The position numbers were made by a program, and so were the translations under genes. DNA of 64,000 nt from Pontibacter russatus. GTDB taxonomy: Bacteria; Bacteroidota; Bacteroidia; Cytophagales; Hymenobacteraceae. Within the stretch, counting starts at the first letter, position 1, and each line of letters opens with the position of its first letter. Below the pieces are notes generated by a model. It was given only the letters and a program-made list of their open reading frames with translations, ran no database searches and was not told where the DNA came from. The DNA is taken from positions 4,481,001 to 4,545,000 of the forward strand of contig NZ_CP047984.1 of assembly GCF_009931655.1 (NCBI RefSeq), read 5' to 3'. Of the stretch, positions 42,374 to 51,381 are shown piece after piece.

Positions 42374-45300
42374 CCTCAGAGAATTTCGAGCCTGTAATCA
42401 GCACCTCTGCGCCAAGTTTGCCAGCGGCGGGGGAAAAGGCCTGGACAGTAGGTGTCATGATGATCTCTTCACCCGATATCCTGTTTTCCGCCAGTACCTC
42501 CCTCGGGACATCATAAATGCGGTTCACCGTCACGTTGGTGCGGACGGGGGAGTTGTAATCGAAGAAGATGTCGGCAAAGTTCTGTACGGCTATTTTAATG
42601 GGTAAGTCTGCCTTCGGCCTGATGCTGAACTGGATATAGCCGTGGCTGCCCGGCTCGTTGGAGGTGCTGTCGGGCAGCATGATGTTATCAAACGTCCAGG
42701 TGAGGACAGGCTTCCCCTTACCGCTCACGGCATAGGTGTAGTTGTGGGAGGCGGAGCCCAGTTGCAAAGTGCTGATGTCCAGATGCTCCGAGAGCGTGTC
42801 TACGACCACGACCTGATAAGCTACATCGGTGCCCGTGTTCTGGAACCTGATTTTATATTGAAGCGCTGTGTTGGTTGGGGTGAAGTTCTCCGCGGTCACG
42901 CCGGTCGGGAAGACGGCCTTGTCGTTCGGGTCGAAGGAGTCGATGATGGGCAGGCACTCCGCTGCCACCTCCGCCTCCTCATCGTCGGCGGGCATGGCGT
43001 TCACAAAGCCGGTGCTGAAGGCAGTGGGCGAGCCTCCCACGCGGCAGGCCTCGACGGTGGCGCTGGCCAGCACATTGTCGCCGTTGCCGTCGGGCTGGTC
43101 TGCCTCCAGCCGGACGGTCCTGCCCATGGCCGGCACCCGGAACACCATGCTGTCGCCGGCGGCAATTGTATAGTTCTCCATTGTAGCGAGTTTTCCGTCC
43201 TGGTAAATCCGGAACTGCTCGTCTGTGGCCATATCTGCCTGACCTATGTTCCTGATCACGAACCGTACGTAGCCTGTGGTAGCGTCACACTTCCCTGTCA
43301 CGGCGCTCACTGCTGTGGGTGGTGCGGTAGGGGGCTGGTTGCCTGGGGTTATCCAGGCTTTGGTGCAGACGGTGAGGCCGCGGATGCTTTCGTCGCCGCA
43401 CATGACTTTGTCCTGGATGGTGATGACGCTGGTTTGCCCCGGAGCCACCGTGCCCGCCTCAAACACATAGGTGCCGTCGGGTAGGCGGGTAAAGGGCTTG
43501 TCTGCCGAGAGTAATTCTACCTGCTCGGGCAGTTGCAAATGTACTTTGGCGTCCTTGGCGGCGGCAAAGCCGGTATTGGAGTAGGTAACTCTGGTCGTGC
43601 TCTCGAAGCAGCGGCGGCGGCGCGTGGAGGAAACGCTGGCAGTGAGGTAGGGGGAGAGGGTGACCTGGATGCCAGCATCGTTTCCTGTCGAATAATTGCC
43701 GTAATCGCCGAAGTTTATACTGGCGGCGGCACCACCCGAAGTACAGGGTTGGTATATCAATTGTCCTCTGCTATTTTCTGTGACTGGCGACACAGTATAG
43801 CTTCCCTTTCCTACAAAAATCTTATAATTGCCTGATTTGTCTGTTGCGCCGTAATAAGGCCCAGGCTCGGCTTTGACCAAGATATCCGCAAGCCCGGTTT
43901 CTGCTTCATTCTGTTTGCAGTTTGCGTTGGCATCATGGTATATGTTGCCTTCTATGAGGTTGTACTCACGAGTGGACGCGGTTTCATAGACTGTGACTTT
44001 ATCCTTGTATTTATCGGCGGCCGCAATCAATTTACCATCCTGACTCATTGTTACGCTTGGTGTGCCACTTGGCAAAGAAGATATTGCTTTACCCCTTATG
44101 TCATATATAATTACTTTAGGTAAAGCGCCATCTAAAGAAGAAACGACAGTATTGCCGAATGCATCTGACGTGATACTGGCCCGTTCTCCATAATCATATT
44201 CATCTGTTCGAAACGAGCCATATTGCTGTATGAATTTCCCGGTGGATGAGAATTTCTGAATGCGATGGCCATTGATATCAGCTATATATACATTTCCACC
44301 AGCATCTACACTTACATCTAAGGGTTTCCATAGTTGTCCTGCACCTTTTCCTGCGGTTCCGAATGTGTAGAGTAGAATTCCCTGGGAGTTATATTTGCTG
44401 AAAGCATTGGTATTGTGGCTGGTTACATAGAAGTTCCCGTTTAGGTCTACAGCGAGGCCAGCCGAAGTATACCTGCTATAGCTTATTTCATAAAATCCTG
44501 CTATTTTAGTGAAAGATTCAATTAAATTTCCAGAGGAATTAAATTTCTTTACATGTGTTCTGTCCTTCACTATGTCAAGCACATAAATGAACCCCTGATC
44601 ATCTACGGCAAGGGTTAATGGATTAACGATGCCAGCACCCTTCCCTCCAAACACCAGGATTTCCTCGCCTTCAGGGCTGAGTTTAACTATCTCATTTTTA
44701 TAAAGGTCTAACATGTAAAGATTATTATCTTTATCATATACCACCTCATATGGACGTCTGAGGCTACCCCACCGTTCTATAAAAATGTGATCTGAACCGT
44801 ACTTCCGAATAGTGCTTCCATATTCGCCATATTTACCAATATACAGGTTGTTTTGGCTGTCTAAACAAATTTTGGAGTTTCCATAAAAGTATGGGTAATT
44901 AGTTTGGTCATAGGTCTGAATTGTTTTTTTGAATTCGCCAGAGGGAGAGAAAACATATATAACTGAGCCTGTATTAGGGAGATAGATGTCTCCATGTTTG
45001 TCTATCATCATATGTGTGAACGATACCATCCCACTCTCCTCGATAACATCTTCGCTGTACTGTTGTATTATATCTCCGCTATCAGAAACGACTATCAGGG
45101 AGTTAAAATAAGTTTTACCGTCTGCTTCTCTGTCAGATTCAGGCAAATACTTCTTATCAGCCACATAAATGTTATTCTGCTGGTCAAGAGCGATTTCTAA
45201 ATCTAAAGAATGGTATTCGGGGGCAGCGTCAGCAATAGCAACGGTCCTTACGAATTCACCTTCCGTACTATATTTATGTAGCTTTCTTGTTGAGCCGTCT

Positions 45301-45740
45301 AAAATGCAAAGGTTAGAATCTTTATCAAAAAGCATAGATACAGGAAACATAAATTCATTAGGCCCTGTCCCAATATTCCCGAATACTTTCAGGAGCCTGC
45401 CTGCCGTGTCATGTTTTTCAATGCGCTTTTTTACCCGATTGAGCAGGTAAATATTTCCCTGATCGTCTATGGCGATATCGCCAGGCGCGCCGTCAGAAAT
45501 GTAGGAGTTAGCATATTCTTCCTTTTTAATGGTGAATTCAAATAAAACCTCACCATCTTTCATCTTCAGTATTCTTGTCTTATCAATCACATAGATGTTG
45601 TCTTCCCTGTCAATTGCCATGCCTCCAAAGTCAAAGTTAGGAGTGCTGCCAATAATCATCTTCTCCTGGTAGGCAGGGCTTTGGGCAAAGGAAACGTACA
45701 GCGGAAGGAAGGACAGGAGTACAAATAATGCGGCTCTCAT
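42225..45740 (-). CDS. NHL beta-propeller surface protein, N-terminal part up to the frameshift
   Basis: 1171 residues. A signal peptide (LFVLLSFLPLYVSFAQ) is followed by NHL-type propeller repeats over about residues 25-600 (IAIDDQGNIYLLNRVKKRIEK, LDVSVDAGGNVYIADINGHR), an SdrB-like segment (IEGNIYHDANANCKQNEAETG), CARDB/DUF11-like domains, and the Bacteroidota DUF7619-type domain (SFDPNDKAVFPTGV, YKIRFQNTGTDVAYQVVVVDTL). The true product should run on through five IPT domains to a T9SS signal; instead the frame changes at the TA tract and ends after an Arg-rich nonsense tail. With four or seven TA units the gene would encode about 1509 or 1511 residues. As read, the product lacks its sorting domain. 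Confidence 0.85.
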   Translation of the reverse strand: MRAALFVLLSFLPLYVSFAQSPAYQEKMIIGSTPNFDFGGMAIDREDNIYVIDKTRILKMKDGEVLFEFTIKKEEYANSYISDGAPGDIAIDDQGNIYLLNRVKKRIEKHDTAGRLLKVFGNIGTGPNEFMFPVSMLFDKDSNLCILDGSTRKLHKYSTEGEFVRTVAIADAAPEYHSLDLEIALDQQNNIYVADKKYLPESDREADGKTYFNSLIVVSDSGDIIQQYSEDVIEESGMVSFTHMMIDKHGDIYLPNTGSVIYVFSPSGEFKKTIQTYDQTNYPYFYGNSKICLDSQNNLYIGKYGEYGSTIRKYGSDHIFIERWGSLRRPYEVVYDKDNNLYMLDLYKNEIVKLSPEGEEILVFGGKGAGIVNPLTLAVDDQGFIYVLDIVKDRTHVKKFNSSGNLIESFTKIAGFYEISYSRYTSAGLAVDLNGNFYVTSHNTNAFSKYNSQGILLYTFGTAGKGAGQLWKPLDVSVDAGGNVYIADINGHRIQKFSSTGKFIQQYGSFRTDEYDYGERASITSDAFGNTVVSSLDGALPKVIIYDIRGKAISSLPSGTPSVTMSQDGKLIAAADKYKDKVTVYETASTREYNLIEGNIYHDANANCKQNEAETGLADILVKAEPGPYYGATDKSGNYKIFVGKGSYTVSPVTENSRGQLIYQPCTSGGAAASINFGDYGNYSTGNDAGIQVTLSPYLTASVSSTRRRRCFESTTRVTYSNTGFAAAKDAKVHLQLPEQVELLSADKPFTRLPDGTYVFEAGTVAPGQTSVITIQDKVMCGDESIRGLTVCTKAWITPGNQPPTAPPTAVSAVTGKCDATTGYVRFVIRNIGQADMATDEQFRIYQDGKLATMENYTIAAGDSMVFRVPAMGRTVRLEADQPDGNGDNVLASATVEACRVGGSPTAFSTGFVNAMPADDEEAEVAAECLPIIDSFDPNDKAVFPTGVTAENFTPTNTALQYKIRFQNTGTDVAYQVVVVDTLSEHLDISTLQLGSASHNYTYAVSGKGKPVLTWTFDNIMLPDSTSNEPGSHGYIQFSIRPKADLPIKIAVQNFADIFFDYNSPVRTNVTVNRIYDVPREVLAENRISGEEIIMTPTVQAFSPAAGKLGAEVLITGSKFSEDARRNKVYIYKWGAGGSAGGHRYLPEGACTSGCPHGNDQRRDRRRRRQQ
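42344..42355. repeat. TA-dinucleotide tract (six units) at a frameshift
   Basis: Six uninterrupted TA units within the codons for an IPT domain. Frame continuity between the two halves requires the unit number to be one more than a multiple of three: four units read NKVYINGV, a normal IPT sequence. The present six units break the frame. Confidence 0.9.
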
Positions 45741-45962
45741 AAGCTTGTTTAGACGGAAGGCGGTAGTAAAGTGGATATCAATATTAAAACGGGTAAATAT
45801 ATATAATCTGTTTTATATAATCATTCTGATATTTGTGGATTCTCCAATTTATTATGAGTTGAGGCACAGCCGGTTCGCTGTTGCTTTCAACTGCTAAAGC
45901 AGCCTGCCTTAAAGTCCGGCTTTTAACCTCTGCCGCCGATTGTTCCCGGTATATAAAGAAGG
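45741..45962. other. Upstream region of the NHL-IPT gene
   Basis: About 220 bases, AT-rich near 45780-45860. Expected to hold the promoter of the minus-strand surface-protein gene. No gene seen. Confidence 0.5.
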
Positions 45963-46028
45963 ACGGCCGCCCCATATGGCAAGCCACGGCGGTACATCCC
46001 GCTGAGGCTTGCCATATGGGGCGGCCGT
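45963..46028. terminator. Long hairpin with 22-base perfect arms
   Basis: Arms 45963-45984 and 46007-46028 are perfect, each containing CCATATGG-like sequence, and the 22-base loop itself can pair (GCGG with CCGC). AAAAA follows on the plus strand. It lies between the upstream region of the NHL-IPT gene and the 3' end of the phosphosugar mutase gene. Confidence 0.65.
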
Positions 46029-46037
46029 AAAAAGTGA

Positions 46038-46081
46038 AATGGCTAAACCGTCAGCGAGTAGTCCCCGACAGTTTAGCCATT
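46038..46081 (-). terminator. Terminator of the phosphosugar mutase gene
   Basis: Perfect 11-base arms AATGGCTAAAC and GTTTAGCCATT; on the minus strand the hairpin is followed by TTCACTTTTT. It is 21 bases beyond the stop codon. Confidence 0.8.
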
Positions 46082-46102
46082 CCGCTATCAAATTTTAAGC
46101 CC

Positions 46103-47836
46103 CTACTTCAGCTTCAGGTCAGTCAAGGTCTGCTGTATTTTCTCATTCAGTTTCTGCGCCGTGGCGTCATAATCGGCTTTGGAGGCCAGCGGCTCGTTCA
46201 CACTCACATAAAACTTGATCTTCGGCTCGGTGCCGGACGGGCGGGCGGAAATCTTGCTGCCGTCCTCGGTTATATACTGCAGTACGTTGGAGCTTTCCAG
46301 GTCCAGCTTTGATTCCTCGCCTGTCAGCAGGTTTTTGCGGGTGCCGGACTTGTAATCGCGCACCTCCACTACTTTGGAGCCCGCGATGGTCTGCGGCGGG
46401 TTGCTGCGCATGTCGGCCATCATCTGCTGAATCTCCTCGGCGCCGCGCATGCCCTTCTTCGTGATGGACACCAGCTCTTCCTTGTAAAAGCCATATCTGG
46501 TGTACATCTCCACCATCATCTCGAACAGGCTCTGGCCCTTGTCTTTGGCCACCGCCGCCATTTCGGCTATCAGGGCGCAGGAGGAGATGGCATCTTTGTC
46601 GCGCACGAAATCACCGGCCAGGTAGCCGTAGCTTTCCTCGCCGCCGGCTATATAGGTTTCCTTGCCTTCCAGTTCCCGGATCACCTCGGCTATATACTTA
46701 AAGCCGGTCAGGGTTTCGTACATCGTCACGTTGTAGCTGTCGGCAATCTTCTTGATCAGGTCGGTGGTGACGATGGTTTTCACCACGAACTCCTTGCCTG
46801 TCAGTTTGCCGGCTTTCTGCCATGCCTGCAGCAGGTAGTTGATGAGCAGCGCGCCGGTCTGGTTGCCGTTCAGGAGCACAAACTCGCCTTTCAGGTTTTT
46901 CACCGCAATGCCCACGCGGTCAGAGTCAGGGTCGGTGGCCAGCACGAGGTCGGCATCTAACTCCTCGGCTTGCTGCATGGCCAGGTTCATGGCGTCTTTT
47001 TCCTCCGGGTTCGGGTATACCACCGTTGGGAAGTTACCGTTTGGCTCTGCCTGCTCTGCCACCACATGCACGTTCGTAAAGCCGTAGCGCTTCAGGATTT
47101 CCGGCACCAGCGTAATGCCGGTTCCGTGAATTGGGGTGTAAACAATCCTGAGGTCGTGCTGGCGCTTAATGGCTTCCTGCGAGATGGACAGGCCCAGCAC
47201 TTCTCTCATATAGGCCTCGTCCACCTCCGCACCAATTAGCTGGATATTCTCCGGCTTCGGCTCAAACTTCACTTCATCGATGGAGGTGATTTTATTTACC
47301 TCCGCAATGATGTTCTTGTCGTGCGGCGCGGTTACCTGCCCGCCGTCGTTCCAGTAGGCTTTGTAGCCGTTGTACTCCTTTGGGTTGTGCGAGGCCGTGA
47401 TCACCACGCCGCTCTGGCAGCCCAGATAGCGGATGGCAAACGATAGCTCCGGCGTGGGGCGCAGCGCCTCGAACAGGTATACCTTGATATCGTTGGCCGA
47501 GAAGATGTCGGCGGTCACGCGGGCGAACTTGTCGGAGTTGTTGCGGCTGTCGTGGGCGATGGCCACGCTGATTTGCTGGCCGGGGAAGTTCTGCTTCAGG
47601 TAGTTGCAGAGGCCCTGGGTGGCCATTCCCAGCGTGTAACGGTTCATGCGGTTGCTGCCCGCGCCCATAATGCCGCGCAGGCCGCCGGTGCCGAACTCCA
47701 GGTCCCGGTAAAAAGCGTCGGCCAGCGCGTCCTGCTCACCGCGCGCCTGCAGGTCCCTTATCTCTGCTTTGGTGGCTTCGTCGTAATTTCCTGAGAGCCA
47801 CTGGTCAATTTTTGTTTGTATGGCTTGATCCATCAT
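46103..47836 (-). CDS. Phosphoglucomutase/phosphomannomutase family enzyme
   Basis: 577 residues, alpha-D-phosphohexomutase superfamily. FGTGGLRGIMGAGSNRMN opens domain 1, the phosphoserine loop is VVITASHNPKEYNGYK with Ser149, the metal loop is ATDPDSDRVGIA, the sugar loop is AGGEESYGYLAGDF, and RPSGTEPKIKFYVSV is the phosphate-binding loop. Length and the insertions fit the PgmB-like/PGM2 group, which interconvert hexose (or pentose) 1- and 6(5)-phosphates. Cytoplasmic. Substrate specificity cannot be read from these motifs alone. Monocistronic. Confidence 0.92.
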   Translation of the reverse strand: MMDQAIQTKIDQWLSGNYDEATKAEIRDLQARGEQDALADAFYRDLEFGTGGLRGIMGAGSNRMNRYTLGMATQGLCNYLKQNFPGQQISVAIAHDSRNNSDKFARVTADIFSANDIKVYLFEALRPTPELSFAIRYLGCQSGVVITASHNPKEYNGYKAYWNDGGQVTAPHDKNIIAEVNKITSIDEVKFEPKPENIQLIGAEVDEAYMREVLGLSISQEAIKRQHDLRIVYTPIHGTGITLVPEILKRYGFTNVHVVAEQAEPNGNFPTVVYPNPEEKDAMNLAMQQAEELDADLVLATDPDSDRVGIAVKNLKGEFVLLNGNQTGALLINYLLQAWQKAGKLTGKEFVVKTIVTTDLIKKIADSYNVTMYETLTGFKYIAEVIRELEGKETYIAGGEESYGYLAGDFVRDKDAISSCALIAEMAAVAKDKGQSLFEMMVEMYTRYGFYKEELVSITKKGMRGAEEIQQMMADMRSNPPQTIAGSKVVEVRDYKSGTRKNLLTGEESKLDLESSNVLQYITEDGSKISARPSGTEPKIKFYVSVNEPLASKADYDATAQKLNEKIQQTLTDLKLK

Positions 47837-47881
47837 AGTCTTACTGCTTGTATATATGGCTTTGTACGTTATATAAACGCA

Positions 47882-47929
47882 TCACACCAGCCCTCTTACA
47901 CCCGATGTACGATGAAAGAACTGGTGTGA
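47882..47929 (-). terminator. Hairpin after hppD
   Basis: Perfect 9-base arms TCACACCAG and CTGGTGTGA with a 30-base loop, between the stop of hppD and the start of the mutase gene, both on the minus strand. The loop is long, so support is moderate. Confidence 0.5.
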
Positions 47930-47994
47930 CGTATATAAATATCAAAATAAAGGAATTTAGGCCGGTTTACACGCGCATTTACCTTTTTTTCTGA

Positions 47995-49089
47995 TCAAAG
48001 GTTGCCCCGCAGCGCCTGCTCCCGCTCAATGGACTCGAACAGCGCCTTGAAGTTTCCTTTCCCGAACGATTTGGCCCCTTTGCGCTGGATGATCTCGTAA
48101 AACACGGTCGGCCTGTCTTCCACGGGCTTGGTGAAAATCTGCAGGAGGTAGCCTTCCTCGTCACGGTCCACCAGAATGTTCTGGGCCTTCAGCGCCTCCA
48201 TCTCCTCGTCAATCTTGCCCACGCGCTCGAAAAGAGTCTCGTAGTAGGTTTCCGGCACATACAAAAACTCCACGCCCCGGCGGCGCAACTCCGCCACGGT
48301 ATAGAGGATGTCGTCGGTGGCGATGGCGATGTGCTGCACGCCGGCCCCGCGGTAAAACTCCAGGTACTCGTCTATCTGCGACTTCTTCTTGCCCTTCGCC
48401 GGCTCGTTGATCGGGAACTTGACGTAGCCGTTGCCGTTCGACACCACCTTCGACATGAGGGCGGTGTACTCGGTGCTGATGTCCTTGTCATCAAACGTGA
48501 TCAGCAGGTTAAAGCCCATCACTTTCTCGTAAAACTCCACCCACTCGTTCATCCGCCCCAACTCCACGTTGCCTACGCAGTGGTCCACGTACTTCAGGCC
48601 GATAGGCTTTACCTCCAGTTCGGATGTTTTGGCTATATAGCCGGGCATGAAGGGGCCGCTGTAGTTGCTGCGCTCCACAAAGGTATGGATGGTTTCGCCG
48701 TAGGTGTGGATGGCCGACAGCTTTACCTCGCCGTGCTCGTCCCGCAGGGTTTTGGGTTCCATGGCTGGTCTGGCGCCGCGCGCTACCGTGTCACGGAAAG
48801 ATTTCTCGGCATCATCCACCCACAGCGCCAGTACCTTCACGCCGTCGCCGTGCTGCAGCACATGCCGCGAGATGTCGGAAGCAGGGTCGAGGGAGGTGGT
48901 GAGCACCAGCCGGATTTTGCCCTGCTCCAGCACATAGGAGGCGCGGTCGCGCAGGCCGGTTTCGGGCCCGGCATAGGCCACTAACCTGAAGCCGAAGGCG
49001 GTCTGGTAGAAGTGGGCGGCCTGCTTGGCGTTGCCCACGTAAAACTCGATATGGTCGGTGCCGTTCAGGGGCAGAAGGTCTGTTTCCAT
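47995..49089 (-). CDS. hppD: 4-hydroxyphenylpyruvate dioxygenase
   Basis: 364 residues, two vicinal-oxygen-chelate domains. N-terminal: NGTDHIEFYVGNAKQAAHFY. Fe(II) ligands in the C-terminal half: the His of KYVDHCVGNVE, the His of GVQHIAIATDDI and the Glu of FYEIIQRKG. GFNLLITFDDKDISTEYTAL and EYLEFYRGAGVQ are family-typical. It converts 4-hydroxyphenylpyruvate to homogentisate in tyrosine degradation. The FAH-family gene at 33849 is too far away to be a local partner, and no homogentisate dioxygenase gene is in the window. Confidence 0.94.
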   Translation of the reverse strand: METDLLPLNGTDHIEFYVGNAKQAAHFYQTAFGFRLVAYAGPETGLRDRASYVLEQGKIRLVLTTSLDPASDISRHVLQHGDGVKVLALWVDDAEKSFRDTVARGARPAMEPKTLRDEHGEVKLSAIHTYGETIHTFVERSNYSGPFMPGYIAKTSELEVKPIGLKYVDHCVGNVELGRMNEWVEFYEKVMGFNLLITFDDKDISTEYTALMSKVVSNGNGYVKFPINEPAKGKKKSQIDEYLEFYRGAGVQHIAIATDDILYTVAELRRRGVEFLYVPETYYETLFERVGKIDEEMEALKAQNILVDRDEEGYLLQIFTKPVEDRPTVFYEIIQRKGAKSFGKGNFKALFESIEREQALRGNL

Positions 49090-49234
49090 AGCTATAGCGG
49101 GTTTGCTGGCGTACTTCAGATGTAAAAATACAGTTTTTCAGAACTTATCAAAACGGGATCGCGGGGCCAAATAATAAAACGTATTATTTGCAATTGCTAC
49201 GGCATGTTGTCAACTTTGTAAAAAACACTACCTC

Positions 49235-49633
49235 ATGAACGTAAAGGCACTTAATGATTCCATCGTTGCCATCCTGGCGAAGAAGCAGCAACTCAACTCT
49301 CTGGACTACAACGATGCGCGTTATGATGACATAGAAGAGGAACTGCACGACCTGGAGGACGATTTCAACGAGGAGTACGGCGACTACCTGGAGGATGTGC
49401 TGGAGGACGTACACGGCAAGCTGAAATCGGATGCCGACATCCTGCTGCCCACCGCGTACCTGGCCAGCACCCTGGACCCGGAGGCCGACCTGGAGCAGGA
49501 CGAGAAAGAAGGCGTGTGGGTGGAGTCTGATTCCTTCCCGGGCGTGGAGATGCGCGTTGTGATTGTGGCCAACCCGCCGCGCGTGCTGCTGATACTGGCC
49601 GACCAGGAGCGGGTGCTCTGGACGGCAGAGTAA
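49235..49633 (+). CDS. Hypothetical acidic cytoplasmic protein
   Basis: 132 residues, strongly acidic. An N-terminal predicted helix pair (DSIVAILAKKQQLNSLDYND, IEEELHDLEDDFNEEYGDYLEDVLEDVHGKL) is followed by a small beta-rich domain (GVWVESDSFPGVEMRVVIVANPPRVLLIL). No signal peptide or membrane segment. I do not recognise a family; codon use matches the host and a strong terminator follows. Divergent from hppD. Confidence 0.6.
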   Translation: MNVKALNDSIVAILAKKQQLNSLDYNDARYDDIEEELHDLEDDFNEEYGDYLEDVLEDVHGKLKSDADILLPTAYLASTLDPEADLEQDEKEGVWVESDSFPGVEMRVVIVANPPRVLLILADQERVLWTAE

Positions 49634-49697
49634 GCTTGAATATATATATAAACAGTGCTGCCCATATATAACCCATATATACGGAAGCCCTTTTTTA

Positions 49698-49748
49698 GCC
49701 GCACCCGTCGCTGCCATCTATAGCTGCGGCGGGTGCGGCAATTTTTTT
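49698..49748 (+). terminator. Rho-independent terminator
   Basis: Perfect 10-base arms GCCGCACCCG and CGGGTGCGGC, followed by ATTTTTTT. It follows the hypothetical gene ending at 49633. Confidence 0.88.
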
Positions 49749-49868
49749 GCGCGGGCCGCTGCAGATTAAGTTTTTATGAACCAGTATATATGTTCGGGCA
49801 TATTATGCTAATTTAGCAGGAGGCTTTCAGGAAGTCTCCGATGCATTCGCACATCATAACCTAAAACT

Positions 49869-50237
49869 ATGACCATGACAACTATTGCGTTAGTTGCGCA
49901 TAACAACAAAAAAACAGACCTGCTGAACTGGGTGAAGGAAAACCATAAGGCGCTGGAGGGGCATAATCTCATCGGCACCACCAACACCTCCCGGCTCATC
50001 AACGACCTGCTGGACCTGAACGTGCAGCCTTTCGGCCACGGCCCGGCAGGGGGCGACATCCTGCTGGCGGCGCGCATCCTGCAGGGAGAGGTACACAAAA
50101 TCATCTTCTTCATAGATGTCGAAACGCCGCACGGGCACGAGCACGACATCCAGACGCTGATCCGCACGGCAGTGCTCAACAATATTCCCATTGCGCTGAA
50201 CCGCGCCTCCGCCGACCTGATTGTGCTGGAGCGGTAA
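49869..50237 (+). CDS. mgsA: Methylglyoxal synthase
   Basis: 122 residues. IALVAHNNKKTDLLNWV, GTTNTSRLI, GHGPAGGDILLAARI, IIFFIDVETPHGHEHD and IPIALNRASADLIV align with MgsA. The Asp of GGD, the Asp of FFID, and the His and Asp of the HGHEHD block are kept. The residue after the first His, an Asp in E. coli and Bacillus (VAHD), is Asn here, and GGDQQ is GGDIL. It turns dihydroxyacetone phosphate into methylglyoxal. Shorter than E. coli MgsA (152). An in-frame ATG two codons in is an equal start choice. Activity is likely but needs testing given the changes. Confidence 0.82.
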   Translation: MTMTTIALVAHNNKKTDLLNWVKENHKALEGHNLIGTTNTSRLINDLLDLNVQPFGHGPAGGDILLAARILQGEVHKIIFFIDVETPHGHEHDIQTLIRTAVLNNIPIALNRASADLIVLER

Positions 50238-50272
50238 ATATTGAACAGGCTTATATGTGGCTTAGGCTAACA

Positions 50273-50310
50273 ACAGCGGCGGCAACTGCACATGCAGTTG
50301 CCGCCGCTGT
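50273..50310. terminator. Near-perfect palindromic terminator
   Basis: Two perfect 18-base arms (50273-50290 and 50293-50310) with only CA between them; lies between the convergent mgsA and trpS genes. Confidence 0.8.
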
Positions 50311-50328
50311 GTTTATATATGACCTGCC

Positions 50329-51303
50329 TTAGTACCCTATTTTCTGTCGCACGCGCTGCAAGACGGGACCACCGATGGCCTTGGCTTTTTCGGCGCCCTC
50401 CAGCAGCTTCTTGTCTATCTCCGGCAGGTTGTTCATATAGTAGCTGAACAGCTCGCGCTCTTTGGCGTACTTGCGGATAATCAATTCGTAGAGGGCCTGC
50501 TTGGCGTGGCCGTAGCCGTAGCCGCCCGCCATATAGTTGCCGCGCATGATCTCAATCTCTTCCGGCGAGGCCAGCAGGCTGTAGAGTTTGAACACGGTGT
50601 CATTCTCCGTTTCCTTCGGCTCCTCCAGCGGGGTGCTGTCCGTCACGATGCTCATGATGGTTTTGCGCAGCGGCTTGTCGGCCTCAAAAATATCGATGAT
50701 GTTGCCGTACGACTTGCTCATCTTTTCCCCGTTGATGCCCGGCACCGTCATCACCGTCTCGTCCACGCGTGCCTCCGGCAGCACGAAGGTTTCGCCGTAG
50801 GCGTGGTTAAAGGCGCTGGCGATGTCGCGCGTGATCTCCAGGTGCTGTACCTGGTCTTTGCCTACCGGCACAAAATTGGCCTCATACAGCAGGATGTCGG
50901 CGGCCATCAGCACCGGATAGGTGAACAGCCCCGCGTTTACCTCGGAAAGCCCCCTTCTGGATGACTTGTCCTTGAACGAGTGTGCGTTAGCCAGCATCGG
51001 GAAGGGAGCGAAGCAGTTGAGGTACCACGTCAGTTCTGTCACCATCGGCACGTCCGACTGGCGGTAGAAGATGTGCTTGTCTGTGTCGAATCCGAAGGCC
51101 AGCCACGCCGCGGCCACGGAGTAGGTGTTGTGCCGCAGCACCTGCGCATCGCGCACAGTGGTTAAAGAGTGCATATCGGCAATGAAGTACAGGGAGGCCT
51201 CCTCAGAGGCCTTGGACAGCTCCACAGCAGGGACGATGGCCCCCAGCAAATTGCCCAGGTGCGGGCGCCCCGTGCTCTGGATTCCGGTAAGATAGCGTGC
51301 CAT
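50329..51303 (-). CDS. trpS: Tryptophanyl-tRNA synthetase
   Basis: 324 residues from the ATG at 51303 (MARYLTGIQSTGRPHLGNLLGA), which starts right at the Rossmann fold as in other TrpS; a longer frame start at 51339 is rejected. Class I signatures PHLGN (HIGH-like) and KMSKSYGN are present, with DKSSRRGLSEVNAGLFTYPVLMAADILLYEA and PVGKDQVQHLEITRDIA. It charges tRNA-Trp. Complete and normal in length. Confidence 0.96.
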   Translation of the reverse strand: MARYLTGIQSTGRPHLGNLLGAIVPAVELSKASEEASLYFIADMHSLTTVRDAQVLRHNTYSVAAAWLAFGFDTDKHIFYRQSDVPMVTELTWYLNCFAPFPMLANAHSFKDKSSRRGLSEVNAGLFTYPVLMAADILLYEANFVPVGKDQVQHLEITRDIASAFNHAYGETFVLPEARVDETVMTVPGINGEKMSKSYGNIIDIFEADKPLRKTIMSIVTDSTPLEEPKETENDTVFKLYSLLASPEEIEIMRGNYMAGGYGYGHAKQALYELIIRKYAKERELFSYYMNNLPEIDKKLLEGAEKAKAIGGPVLQRVRQKIGY

Positions 51304-51381
51304 AGTCTGGATAATAGTTTCGGCTGCAAAGTAACGCAAAATGCCGGAAACACGCCCACCAAACCTGCCCCAATTCTGCTA

